Below are positions 16,200-24,907 of a DNA stretch of 28,331 nt, piece after piece. The DNA lies in contig CAZEJK010000047.1 of assembly GCA_964512045.1 (NCBI GenBank), forward strand, positions 1 to 28,331, given 5' to 3'. The stretch comes from CAZEJK01 sp964512045. GTDB lineage: Bacteria; Acidobacteriota; Thermoanaerobaculia; Thermoanaerobaculales; Sulfomarinibacteraceae. Numbering within the stretch: position 1 is the first letter of the stretch; each line of letters opens with the position of its first letter. Both the position numbers and the translations under genes were made by a program. The notes beneath the pieces were generated by a model. The model saw only the letters and a program-made list of their open reading frames with translations, was not told the DNA's origin and did no database searches.

Positions 16200-17599
16200 G
16201 TCGACCCCTCCCTCTCTCCGTTGCTCGGTCGATTGCTGTTCTCCATGATGTACTGCGCCACCAGGTCGAAGATGTCGGTCATCAGCACGACACCAACGAT
16301 CGCCTCCCCCTCCGTTACCGGGATAAGGTCGACCCCGTACCGGATCATCGATGTGATCACCGTGCTCAGCGGATCATCAGGCTCCACGGTCGCCCGGATC
16401 GGCGCCATGACCTCGGAGACCGGCTCCAGCGATGCCTCGATCGCCGCACGGCTGAACAGCGTCGACCACTGGATATACAGATCCAGGTTGCGCTCGCGAC
16501 CGTACGGCACCAGATCGCGGATATGCTGCTCCGTCTCCTCCGCGGCGCGCAGCCTCGGCACCAGTCCCTTCACCAGGTCGCGCCGGGAGAGGACCCCGAC
16601 CAGCCGGCGCTCAGCATCATGCACCAGGACGTACCGGGGTGGGATGAAATGCCCGTCCTCGAACCGGACCGACGAGCTCACGATGGCAATCATCGCGTCG
16701 CGGATCGGCGTTCGCTGGTCGACCTGCGGGTAGCGCTCGGGCGCAAGCATGACCTCGCGCACGGTCCGGTCTTCGGGCGAGACGCCGGTCTCGCTAAACC
16801 ACTGATCCTGACCGTCTGGATCCGGCGTTACCCCGCGCACCCCGTTGACCCCCTTCACGAACCGGACCACCTCGCGGGGGTTCGCATCGAACGCCGAACC
16901 GCTCAACCGCACGACCCCCCGATGCACGTCCACGTCGATGCCAGCGGCAGTGAACGATGAGTTGAACAGGAGCTCGGCCTGGACCCGACAGCGGACACGG
17001 AAGTCGCGAAGCTCGTTCAACCCTTCCGTGGTGCACTCGTACTCCGGGCGCTCCACCATCATGGCGACCGTCTCTACAGCGGAGTCCATCGACAGGTGCT
17101 CGAGGTTCAAGACGACGTCGAACAGGCTCGCGTCGTGCCAGTCCACCCCGTACATCCGGCTCACCCAGCGCACCCTGCGATCGTCCTCGGCCTGAACGTG
17201 CAGCCGGGCCTGATCCTCGTCCATGCCAGTGGCGGTCATACAGTTGCGGACTCGCGTCTCGATCGGCACCAACAGGCGAACCTTGGCAACGCACGACAGG
17301 CCCTTGAGCAGGAACTGACCGGCATGCCCGTGGTAGATGCCACCCCCGTCCTCGAGCATCTCCGCCAAGGTGGTCTGAATTGCTGTGATGAACCGCTGCT
17401 TCTGGTGCATCAACCGATCCCAGAAGCTGATCGGACGCTCCAGGCCTCGGATGAGCTCCTCCTCGGAGACTCCGTAGGTCTGGGCGGTCTCGATCAGGAC
17501 CTCGCGGGAGAGCACCTTCAGACCGAGACGGCGCCCCAGGCGCTCAGCGAACTGCTCTCCCCCGGAGTACGCTCCACGAGAGATTGTGATGATCGGCAT
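16196..17599 (-). CDS. Cytidylate-kinase-like / BON / tandem CBS fusion protein
   Basis: This 467-residue protein starts at ATG 17599 with GGGAGGG about 7 nt upstream. Residues 1-190 match the cytidylate-kinase-like family: ITISRGAYSGG replaces a classical P-loop and lacks the usual GK lysine, and VAKVRLLVPIETRVRNCM is typical of the family. Residues about 200-258 look like a BON domain (VDVHRGVVRLSGSA). Two CBS motifs follow at about 280-345 and 395-452 (GVLSRRDLV, GVVLMTDIFDL). CBS pairs commonly bind adenine nucleotides, so regulation by AMP, ATP or APS is a plausible inference. The kinase activity and substrate are unknown. It is coupled to the anion transporter by GTGA. Confidence 0.8.
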   Translation of the reverse strand: MPIITISRGAYSGGEQFAERLGRRLGLKVLSREVLIETAQTYGVSEEELIRGLERPISFWDRLMHQKQRFITAIQTTLAEMLEDGGGIYHGHAGQFLLKGLSCVAKVRLLVPIETRVRNCMTATGMDEDQARLHVQAEDDRRVRWVSRMYGVDWHDASLFDVVLNLEHLSMDSAVETVAMMVERPEYECTTEGLNELRDFRVRCRVQAELLFNSSFTAAGIDVDVHRGVVRLSGSAFDANPREVVRFVKGVNGVRGVTPDPDGQDQWFSETGVSPEDRTVREVMLAPERYPQVDQRTPIRDAMIAIVSSSVRFEDGHFIPPRYVLVHDAERRLVGVLSRRDLVKGLVPRLRAAEETEQHIRDLVPYGRERNLDLYIQWSTLFSRAAIEASLEPVSEVMAPIRATVEPDDPLSTVITSMIRYGVDLIPVTEGEAIVGVVLMTDIFDLVAQYIMENSNRPSNGEREGST

Positions 17600-17629
17600 C
17601 CGCGAACCCTCCCCTCTGCGGTCGCGCAG

Positions 17630-17674
17630 CGACCGGCTACACAACGACCGGTCGCCTTGCGCCAACCGGTCGTT
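17630..17674. promoter_or_regulatory. Operator-like cluster upstream of the kinase-like/CBS gene
   Basis: A 10-bp perfect inverted repeat, AACGACCGGT (17643-17652) with its complement at 17665-17674, flanks a 12-nt centre. The half-site CGACCGG occurs directly at 17630-17636 and 17645-17651, and inverted at 17648-17654 and 17666-17672. The cluster lies 31-75 bp upstream of ATG 17599, where a regulator would act on the kinase/transporter operon. Confidence 0.45.
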
Positions 17675-17750
17675 TGAGTCTGCACCAGCCTTCGATCATG
17701 GTTCAACACCGCAGATCACGTGAATCGTCGGTGCACTGGACCCACCCAAG

Positions 17751-17785
17751 AAAAAGGTCACCCCGCGGATACCACGGGGTGACCT
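17751..17785 (-). terminator. Intrinsic terminator of the pyrophosphatase gene
   Basis: An 11-bp perfect stem (17755-17765 with 17775-17785) with a 9-nt loop is followed on the minus strand by TTTTTC. It lies 28 bp beyond the hppA stop codon. This is the clearest intrinsic terminator in the window, and it separates sat/hppA from the kinase-like/transporter operon. Confidence 0.85.
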
Positions 17786-17812
17786 GTCATGACTCCACAA
17801 CCTCCTGGGACA

Positions 17813-20035
17813 TTACCCGCCGAAGTGCAACGCGTACAGCAACGGCGCGATGATCATCGCCACCACACTGATCAGCTTGATGAGGATGTTGATGGACGGT
17901 CCCGAGGTGTCCTTAAACGGATCGCCGACCGTGTCGCCGGTGACCGTTGCCTTGTGCATCTCGTCGTAGTCATCACCGTACTTGGCGTGACCCTCTTCCT
18001 TCACCTGCTTCTTGGAGTTATCCCACGCGCCGCCTGCGTTCGCCTGGAAGATCGCCAGGCAGACACCGGAGATGGTCACACCGATGAGCAGGCCGCCAAG
18101 CATGTCCACAGACGCGATGCCGACCACGACCGGCACGATGACTGCCATCAGGCCAGGGGCGATCATCTTCTTGATCGCGGCTGCGGTCGAGATATCGACG
18201 CAGCGGGTGTACTCGGCCTTGCCGTCCGCGGCGGTGATGATCGCGCGCTCCTCCTCGGTGGGCTCACGGTCCTCATGCTCGGCCCGCTGTGCCGCCTCGA
18301 GTGCCGGCCTCAGCTCCGGGATCTGCTTGAACTGCCGACGCACTTCCTGGATCATGTCCTGAGCAGCGACCCCTACCGCAACCATGGCCATGGCCGAGAA
18401 GCGGAACGGCAGCATGCATCCGATCAACAGACCGACCAGCACGTACGGGTTGGCCGCGTCGATGTCCACCTCACCCTGCATCTTGGTCATGAACGCTGCA
18501 GTGAGGGCCAGTGCCGTCAACGCCGCTGAGCCGATGGCGAATCCCTTGCCGATGGCTGCGGTCGTGTTGCCGACTGCGTCGAGCTTGTCCGTGCGGGCAC
18601 GGATGTCGCGGCCGAGGTTCGCCATCTCCGCGACGCCACCAGCGTTGTCAGCGATCGGCCCGTACGCGTCTGTGGCCAGCTGGATAGCGGTGGTCGAGAG
18701 CATGCCCAAGGCCGACAGCGCGATACCGTACAGGCCCGCAAACTTGTAGGCGAGGACGATCGCACCGGCGAGGACCAGGATCGGGAAGGTCGTCGAGTTC
18801 ATGCCGACGGCGATGCCCTGGATCACGGTCGTCGCGGCGCCGGTCTTCGAGGCCTCGACGATCGTGCCCACCGGGGACTTGAACGTTGCAGTGTAGAACT
18901 CCGTCAGCACACCGATCGCGATACCAGCGGCGAGGCCTGAGATCACCGCAATGGCGATACCCCACCAGTGGTAGGTGGCGGGCTCGCCGGTGATCATGTC
19001 GGTGACCGTCACGCCGCCAGCCGGCATGAGCATCTTGATCGCGACCAGGGTACCGATCACCATCAGGACTCCGGCTCCGAAGGTCCCCATGTTCAAGCCG
19101 GTCTGCGGGTTCCCACCCTCCTTCGTGCGCACGAAGAAGAAACCGATAATGGACGCGACGATACCGACCAGGGCGATCGCCAGCGGCAGGAAGACGCCGT
19201 TCATACCAGAGCCGGGATCGACCGCGGAAAGGCCGGCGTACCAGGCCGCACCGAGGATCATCGACGAGATGATCGCGCCGATGTACGACTCGAACAGGTC
19301 CGCACCCATCCCTGCCACGTCACCGACGTTGTCGCCGACGTTGTCCGCGATGGTCGCCGGGTTCAGCGGATGGTCTTCGGGGATTCCTGCCTCGACCTTG
19401 CCGACGAGGTCGGCACCGACGTCTGCGGCCTTGGTGTAGATCCCACCGCCGACGCGGGCGAAGAGAGCGATCGACGATGCACCCAGCGAGAACCCCGAGA
19501 GGATGTTCAATACCAGCGCCATCGACGTGGTGTCGGTCAGCGACTGGGGGTACATCTGCGTGTAGAGGATGAACAGGACACTCATTCCCGCCAATGCAAG
19601 ACCGACCACCGACAGCCCCATGACGGAGCCGCCGGCGAACGCGACCTGCAGTGCGCTGTTGAGGCCAGTGCGGGCAGCGCTGGCGGTCCGCGTGTTGGCC
19701 GCGGTCGCGGTCTTCATCCCGAAGAAACCGGCAAGACCGGAGCAGAAGGCGCCGAGCACGAACGAGAGAGCGATCAGCCCGTTCGTCTGCTGCTCGCTGC
19801 CGACCATGGCGTTCGACACGCCGAGCAGAATCGCCACCGCGATCACGAACACCGCGAGCACCTTGTACTCACGGCCCAAGAAGGCCATGGCGCCATCGGC
19901 GATCCAACCGCCAATCATCTTCATGCGGTCGGTGCCCTCGTCCTGCTTCTTCACCCACGACGCTTTCATGTAGGCGTAGATCAGGGCAAGCACCGCCACC
20001 GCCGGACAGAGATACATGAGATGTTCTGGTTGCAC
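17813..20035 (-). CDS. hppA: Membrane ion-pumping pyrophosphatase, K+-dependent type
   Basis: This 740-residue protein hydrolyses pyrophosphate and pumps H+ or Na+ across the membrane. It has the multi-span topology of the family. Substrate-binding motifs are intact: DVGADLVGK (205-213) and DNVGDNVGD (231-239). Ala493 and Gly496 in GNTTAAIGKGFAIG mark the K+-dependent class. Glu249 in ADLFESYIG sits where Na+-pumping members such as the Thermotoga enzyme carry their transport glutamate, so Na+ (or dual) pumping is possible. GTG 20035 follows GGAGGAGG at about 6 nt; ATG 20017 is an alternative. It lies directly downstream of sat, whose pyrophosphate product it would consume to conserve energy. 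Confidence 0.95.
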   Translation of the reverse strand: MQPEHLMYLCPAVAVLALIYAYMKASWVKKQDEGTDRMKMIGGWIADGAMAFLGREYKVLAVFVIAVAILLGVSNAMVGSEQQTNGLIALSFVLGAFCSGLAGFFGMKTATAANTRTASAARTGLNSALQVAFAGGSVMGLSVVGLALAGMSVLFILYTQMYPQSLTDTTSMALVLNILSGFSLGASSIALFARVGGGIYTKAADVGADLVGKVEAGIPEDHPLNPATIADNVGDNVGDVAGMGADLFESYIGAIISSMILGAAWYAGLSAVDPGSGMNGVFLPLAIALVGIVASIIGFFFVRTKEGGNPQTGLNMGTFGAGVLMVIGTLVAIKMLMPAGGVTVTDMITGEPATYHWWGIAIAVISGLAAGIAIGVLTEFYTATFKSPVGTIVEASKTGAATTVIQGIAVGMNSTTFPILVLAGAIVLAYKFAGLYGIALSALGMLSTTAIQLATDAYGPIADNAGGVAEMANLGRDIRARTDKLDAVGNTTAAIGKGFAIGSAALTALALTAAFMTKMQGEVDIDAANPYVLVGLLIGCMLPFRFSAMAMVAVGVAAQDMIQEVRRQFKQIPELRPALEAAQRAEHEDREPTEEERAIITAADGKAEYTRCVDISTAAAIKKMIAPGLMAVIVPVVVGIASVDMLGGLLIGVTISGVCLAIFQANAGGAWDNSKKQVKEEGHAKYGDDYDEMHKATVTGDTVGDPFKDTSGPSINILIKLISVVAMIIAPLLYALHFGG

Positions 20036-20123
20036 CGGGTTCCTCCTCCCTTATTGCCGACTCAGAATCATGCTGCAATGAGCACGTGACACCGGTCCGC
20101 CATCCCCATTCATCAACCCAGCA

Positions 20124-20147
20124 CACCCCTGCATGAGCGCAGGGGTG
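20124..20147 (-). terminator. Hairpin downstream of sat
   Basis: A 9-bp stem (20124-20132 with 20139-20147) closes a 6-nt loop, 25-48 bp beyond the sat stop. No T-tract follows on the minus strand, so it may only attenuate read-through into hppA. Confidence 0.4.
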
Positions 20148-20171
20148 CGTGGGCGCGAAACAAACCCAAGC

Positions 20172-21362
20172 CTACTTGAGGCTCTGGTAGTAGTCCATCA
20201 GGATATGGGCGACCTCTGGCCGCGCGAACTCCTCCGGCAGATCCTCGCCGTTGGCGAGCATCTCACGGACCTTCGTCCCGGAAAGGAGCACGAAGTCCTC
20301 CTTGGTGTGGCCTTCGGGCGCCTCGCACATCATGATGACCTTGCCGAGCTTCTTCGAGAACGCTGTGTGATCCGCCTTGAAGATCTCGAGCTCCAGGGCG
20401 CCTTCAGGAACGTCCTCGTCAAAGATCTCCTGCGCCTCGAACGGCCCGTAGTAGTCGCCGACGCCAGCGTGGTCGCGGCCGACGATCAGGTGCGTCGCGC
20501 CCATGTTCTGACGGAACACAGCATGCAGCACGGCCTCACGCGGGCCGGCGTACAGCATGTCGAACCCGTATCCGGTGATCTCCACCGAGTTGGGCGGGAA
20601 GTACAGCTCGACCATCTTGCGGATGCAGGCGTCGCGCACGTCCGCCGGGATGTCGCCCTTCTTCAGCTTGCCGAGCAGCATGTGGATCACGGCGCCATCG
20701 GCGCCGACCCGCTCCATCGCCATCCGCACGAGCTCCTCGTGGGCGCGGTGCATCGGGTTGCGAGTCTGGAACGCAACGACCTTCTCCCACCCGTTCTTGG
20801 CAATCAGGTCGCGAATCTCGCCAGCGGTCCGGAAGGTCTTGGGGAAGTCCTGGATGAAGTACGAGAAGTTCAGCACCTCGATCGGACCGGAAACGAAGTA
20901 GTTGCCGACGCTGTTGAACGCCGCAACACCCGGGTGCTTCTCGTCGGTGGTCCGGAAGACCTTCTCGGTCATGAACTGCATCTGCTCTGCTGTGGCCTGC
21001 TCGATCTTCTCCACAGTCTGGATGGCAAGAACGGGGTTGCCCTCCACGTTGGGGTCGCGCAGAGCAATCCGCTTGGCGCCCTCGATCGCGGACACGTCCT
21101 TGAGGACGTTGATGATCGGTACCGGAAAGAACAGCCCACCGGTGGTGTACATCTTCTCGGCAACCGCCATCGAGTCGTCGAGGTTCATGTAGCCGGGAAG
21201 CGGGTTGAAGTAGCCGCTGCCGAGCATCACTGCATTGGCGGCTGCTGCGGAGCACACGACCACCGAAGGCAGACCCTCTGCCTCCTTCTCGAGCTCGGAG
21301 CGCCGGGCCGGGTTGTCAACAAACAGCGGGTTCAGGGTGTCGGAGCCATGTGGTTTGATCAT
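20172..21362 (-). CDS. sat: Sulfate adenylyltransferase (ATP sulfurylase), dissimilatory type
   Basis: This 396-residue homo-oligomeric-type ATP sulfurylase converts ATP and sulfate to APS and pyrophosphate, or the reverse. The active-site motifs QTRNPMHRAHE (199-209) and GRDHAG (295-300) are complete. There is no C-terminal APS kinase domain, and no CysN/CysD pair in the window, consistent with a dissimilatory role. ATG 21362 has AAGGAG 9 nt upstream. It sits 115 bp downstream of qmoC and upstream of the pyrophosphatase, completing the APS-forming and APS-reducing set. The direction of flux is not shown by the sequence itself. Confidence 0.95.
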   Translation of the reverse strand: MIKPHGSDTLNPLFVDNPARRSELEKEAEGLPSVVVCSAAAANAVMLGSGYFNPLPGYMNLDDSMAVAEKMYTTGGLFFPVPIINVLKDVSAIEGAKRIALRDPNVEGNPVLAIQTVEKIEQATAEQMQFMTEKVFRTTDEKHPGVAAFNSVGNYFVSGPIEVLNFSYFIQDFPKTFRTAGEIRDLIAKNGWEKVVAFQTRNPMHRAHEELVRMAMERVGADGAVIHMLLGKLKKGDIPADVRDACIRKMVELYFPPNSVEITGYGFDMLYAGPREAVLHAVFRQNMGATHLIVGRDHAGVGDYYGPFEAQEIFDEDVPEGALELEIFKADHTAFSKKLGKVIMMCEAPEGHTKEDFVLLSGTKVREMLANGEDLPEEFARPEVAHILMDYYQSLK

Positions 21363-21477
21363 CTGGGTCTTCTCCTTCTCGTTGTCTCGTCATGCCGATC
21401 AATTCACTTCGCGTCCTGGCTCACATCCGCAGAGTCCAAGCCACGACGGAGTCACTGCGCCTTCAGCCGCCCCGTTC

Positions 21478-22653
21478 TCACTTCGTCTGCGCCGCTTCCA
21501 CCATCCTCTGGTGCACCATCGCCAGAGTCCGGTAGATCAGATGCGCGAACTTCGAGTACGGGAACGTGATAAACAGCGTCATCACGACGCTCAGATGGAG
21601 GACGTACACCGAGCAGCCAACAATCGGCGGCGCCACGAAGCGGAGAACCTCGGTGAGCACACCGGTGAAGATCACCGCCAGCACAGTCCACAGGAAGAAC
21701 CGGTCGAACGCGTTCGTATCACCCGCCTTCCGATTACTCTGGAACCTGTTGAAAAGCAGCAAGATGCCGCCAACCACGAGGATCACGGCCGAGATGTTGC
21801 CGAGCCACTTCACAGGGTGCGACAGCGGCAACGGGTAGTCGTGCGAGAACGGCAATGGCAGCCACGAGAAGTAGGTATCGCGGTACAGGTACGGGATCAG
21901 CAGACCCGATGTCACCGCCGCACCGATGAAGCCCCACATCACCCCGAGATGGCCGAGCTTTCGCTTCTCCGAGCCATCTCCGCACTTGGCGAACTGTCGG
22001 TGAGCCAGGATGTCGACCAGCGCAGGCCCCAGGTTGGCAAGAAACGACCCGCTCCGCTCCACGCCGCGTCCCATACCGTCCCATAAGCGCTTGCCGCCGA
22101 TCACCGCCGCCACCACCACCCACAAGGAGATCAGTGTGTACACGATGTAGATGTGGGCGTGGGGCACGAACGCTTCGTAGTGGTACAGCCCTTCCAGAGC
22201 AGGTAGCTCCGGATCGATGATTGGAATCGCCAGGCCCGTCGTCACTCCCAACAGCACGAGCCAGAAAACGAGCGGCGCGAGCACCAGCAGCGGCCAGCTC
22301 TTCTTGATGTTGCCCACCAGGCGCCCCATGAGCTTCGGCGCCGCCAGCTCCTGGACGACGATGCTGCGCAAGCTCTGGAGTACATCTCCCGGCTGGGCGT
22401 CTCTCGGGCAGCGGACGTTGCAGTCGTTGCACTGGTGGCACAGCCAGATCCCAGGGTCCGCCTTCAGCTTGTCCACCATCCCCCACTGTGCCCACAGCAT
22501 CTGCTGTCGGGGGAACGGCTCATTCGCTGGCGCGAGCTCGCAGACGCTCGAGCACGTTGCGCACTGGTAGCACCGCCGGGCCGGTTCCCCGCCTCGATCG
22601 ACGAGACGGTCACGAAGCTCCACAGACGGTGCAACTGCGGTCGTCGAAGCCAT
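21478..22653 (-). CDS. qmoC: Quinone-interacting oxidoreductase membrane subunit QmoC
   Basis: This 391-residue protein has an N-terminal HdrC-like domain carrying two [4Fe-4S] motifs (Cys28/31/34/38 and Cys72/75/78/82). A membrane cytochrome-b-like domain with about six hydrophobic helices and several His residues (e.g. 158, 165, 167) follows as candidate haem ligands. It exchanges electrons with menaquinone and passes them to QmoAB. ATG 22653 lies one base after the qmoB stop, with AAGGGG about 7 nt upstream. The longer in-frame extension overlaps qmoB and is a shadow. Size and layout match QmoC of sulfate reducers. Confidence 0.95.
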   Translation of the reverse strand: MASTTAVAPSVELRDRLVDRGGEPARRCYQCATCSSVCELAPANEPFPRQQMLWAQWGMVDKLKADPGIWLCHQCNDCNVRCPRDAQPGDVLQSLRSIVVQELAAPKLMGRLVGNIKKSWPLLVLAPLVFWLVLLGVTTGLAIPIIDPELPALEGLYHYEAFVPHAHIYIVYTLISLWVVVAAVIGGKRLWDGMGRGVERSGSFLANLGPALVDILAHRQFAKCGDGSEKRKLGHLGVMWGFIGAAVTSGLLIPYLYRDTYFSWLPLPFSHDYPLPLSHPVKWLGNISAVILVVGGILLLFNRFQSNRKAGDTNAFDRFFLWTVLAVIFTGVLTEVLRFVAPPIVGCSVYVLHLSVVMTLFITFPYSKFAHLIYRTLAMVHQRMVEAAQTK

Positions 22654-22654
22654 C

Positions 22655-24907
22655 TTAGAACCCCTTGAGCGGGTTCGGACCCAGGTCGTCGAGCTCGGCA
22701 GCGAACTCGTCGAAGATCTGGGGGATCCGCTCGAACTCGTCGTGGGCCAGCTGCACCACCTTGATCCGCTCTGGCTCCAGAGCGAGTCGCTGGAGGGTCT
22801 CCTGAACGTTGCCGAGACGGGTCTCGGCAAGCTCCGACCCACGAATGTAGTGACACTGGTAGTCGTCGCCGTGCTTACAGCCGATCAGCAGCATCCCGTC
22901 GATACCGCGCGACAACGCCTCCGCGATCCAGATAATGTTCAGCGAGCCGAGGCAGCGTACCGGAATCACCCGCATCCACGGGTTCCAGCTGAGGCCCTTC
23001 TTGGCCGCAGCATCCATGGCAGGGTAGGCGTCGTTCTCGCAGAGCAACGCCATGATCCGTGGCTTCTCCTCGTAGTCCTCGGGAACCTCGAACGACTTGA
23101 TCATCGAGGCCACCATGCCGACCGAGTAGTCCGGGAAGCTGATAATCCGCTCTGGACAGGCGCCCATGCAGATGCCACAGCGGCGGCAGCGGAGCACGTT
23201 GAGCTGCGGGGTCCCCTTCTCGTCCTCGTTGAGGGTACCGAACGGACACTCCTCAGTACACCGCTTGCACTGGGTACAACGCTGGAGGAAGAAGTCCGGG
23301 TAGCCGGTATCGCCGGAGCGCGGATGAACCGCCTCGCCACGCTTGGCCATCTCGATGCACTGGACGGCCTTCATGGCCGCGCCCCAACCATCCGTAGCAG
23401 CGTCCTCTGCAATCATTGGCGCCCGCATCGTACCCGCCGCATAGATCCCAGTTCGCCGGGTCTCGTACGGGAAGCAGATGTAATGGGAGTCCGGGAACTG
23501 GTAGCGGAGCGCAGGAAGGTCCGGCCCCTGCCGGTAGCCCAGGTTGAGGACCTCGGTACCCTCGTGGTCCTTCAGCTTCTCCGCGAGCTCCGCCGCCTCT
23601 TCCCGTTGCTTCTTGCTCTCGGAGGTCTCGGCACGGACTCGCGCATCGCGGAGCTGCCGGATCGCCTCGCCGTCGGCGGCGTTCGGAACCATACCCGTCG
23701 CCAGCACCACGAGGTCCGCATCGATGTTGATGTCGTCGCCGAGCAGGCTCTCGGTGAGATGCACGCTCAGCTTGCCGTTGGCGGTCACCGAGTCGACCTC
23801 GCCACGGGTCAGCAGCGTCATTGGCTGCGACTGGATGCCCAGGTAGAAGTGCTCCAGCTGTCCGGGCGTGCGCATGTCCTTGTAGATCACTGCCGCCTCG
23901 ATGTCAGGATCACTCTGGTGCATCGTCGACAGCTGACGCAGCGTCGTGGCGCAGCACTCCGACGAGCAGTACGGCAGGTGGTTCGGATCTCGCGAGCCTG
24001 CGCACTGGATGAACGCCACGCGCTGCGGCTTCCGCTGATCGGACGGACACACCACCTTGCCCGTGACGAGCATCTGCTCGAAGTCATCGGCGGTCACCAC
24101 GTCTGGCGACGCTCCGTAGCCCAGATGACCGAGGCGTTCTGCCGGGTATCCTCGCGAACCTGTTGCCTGGACGATCGCACCGACCCTGATCTGCTGCTCG
24201 CCATCCGGCGTCGAGAGGGTCACGTCGAACTGCCCTGGCTGACCAGTGATCTTCGCAGTCTGCGAAGAGGTATAGACGGTCACCCCATCCATGCCCGTAA
24301 CACTGTCCACCAGCTGATGAACGTTGACCGGAACCGGCGTGTCATACGGCGGCTCCTCCGGCAGCATGCTCGCTTGCCGCAGCAGACGACCACCGAGCTG
24401 TGCCTCTCGCTCGACGATCACGACCGGCTTGCCGACGCCAGCCGCGACGCTGGCAGCCTCCAGGCCGGCTCGACCGCCGCCCACCACGAGAACCGTTTCG
24501 TCGATCTGCTCGTCGAGCCGGTCGTACGCCTTGATGGCCTTCACCTTGGTCAGACCCATATGGAGGATGTCGGCGGCAAGCAGCTGTGTATCCTCTTCGT
24601 CCTCGTCCTCCGGACGGCTCCAGGCAACCTGCTCGCGCAGCGCCACGCGCGCCATCGGAAAGTCCGGGAACGCTCCCTGGAACGAGGAGATCTTGGCGCG
24701 CTCGGAGCACGCGGCGATGCAGACGCCATCCAGGTTGTGCTCCTCGATTGCGTCGCGAATCAGCGCGACACCTTCCTCGTTGCACAGGCAGTCATGGGTG
24801 GCGGTGTGCTCGACGTTGTAGCCGTTGATCACCTCGTCGAGGTCGTCGAGGTTGATCGTGTCACCAATCCCGCATCCCGAGCACAGGAAACACCCCAGCC
24901 GTTCCAT
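22655..24907 (-). CDS. qmoB: HdrA/MvhD-like flavoprotein QmoB
   Basis: This 750-residue cytoplasmic subunit starts with a Cys-rich segment (Cys6/9/12). An HdrA-type FAD domain (GGGRAGLEAA at 143-152) and the QCAGSRDPNHLPYCSSECC motif (301-319) follow. A bacterial ferredoxin pair (Cys544/547/550/554 and 574/577/580/584) and a C-terminal MvhD-like domain (Cys623, 652, 677, 685) complete it. It links QmoA and QmoC and probably docks AprAB. A charged helix at about 415-450 interrupts the second FAD lobe. ATG 24907 overlaps the qmoA stop as ATGA, with AAGGAGG about 5 nt upstream. Length and domains are standard for QmoB. Confidence 0.95.
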   Translation of the reverse strand: MERLGCFLCSGCGIGDTINLDDLDEVINGYNVEHTATHDCLCNEEGVALIRDAIEEHNLDGVCIAACSERAKISSFQGAFPDFPMARVALREQVAWSRPEDEDEEDTQLLAADILHMGLTKVKAIKAYDRLDEQIDETVLVVGGGRAGLEAASVAAGVGKPVVIVEREAQLGGRLLRQASMLPEEPPYDTPVPVNVHQLVDSVTGMDGVTVYTSSQTAKITGQPGQFDVTLSTPDGEQQIRVGAIVQATGSRGYPAERLGHLGYGASPDVVTADDFEQMLVTGKVVCPSDQRKPQRVAFIQCAGSRDPNHLPYCSSECCATTLRQLSTMHQSDPDIEAAVIYKDMRTPGQLEHFYLGIQSQPMTLLTRGEVDSVTANGKLSVHLTESLLGDDINIDADLVVLATGMVPNAADGEAIRQLRDARVRAETSESKKQREEAAELAEKLKDHEGTEVLNLGYRQGPDLPALRYQFPDSHYICFPYETRRTGIYAAGTMRAPMIAEDAATDGWGAAMKAVQCIEMAKRGEAVHPRSGDTGYPDFFLQRCTQCKRCTEECPFGTLNEDEKGTPQLNVLRCRRCGICMGACPERIISFPDYSVGMVASMIKSFEVPEDYEEKPRIMALLCENDAYPAMDAAAKKGLSWNPWMRVIPVRCLGSLNIIWIAEALSRGIDGMLLIGCKHGDDYQCHYIRGSELAETRLGNVQETLQRLALEPERIKVVQLAHDEFERIPQIFDEFAAELDDLGPNPLKGF

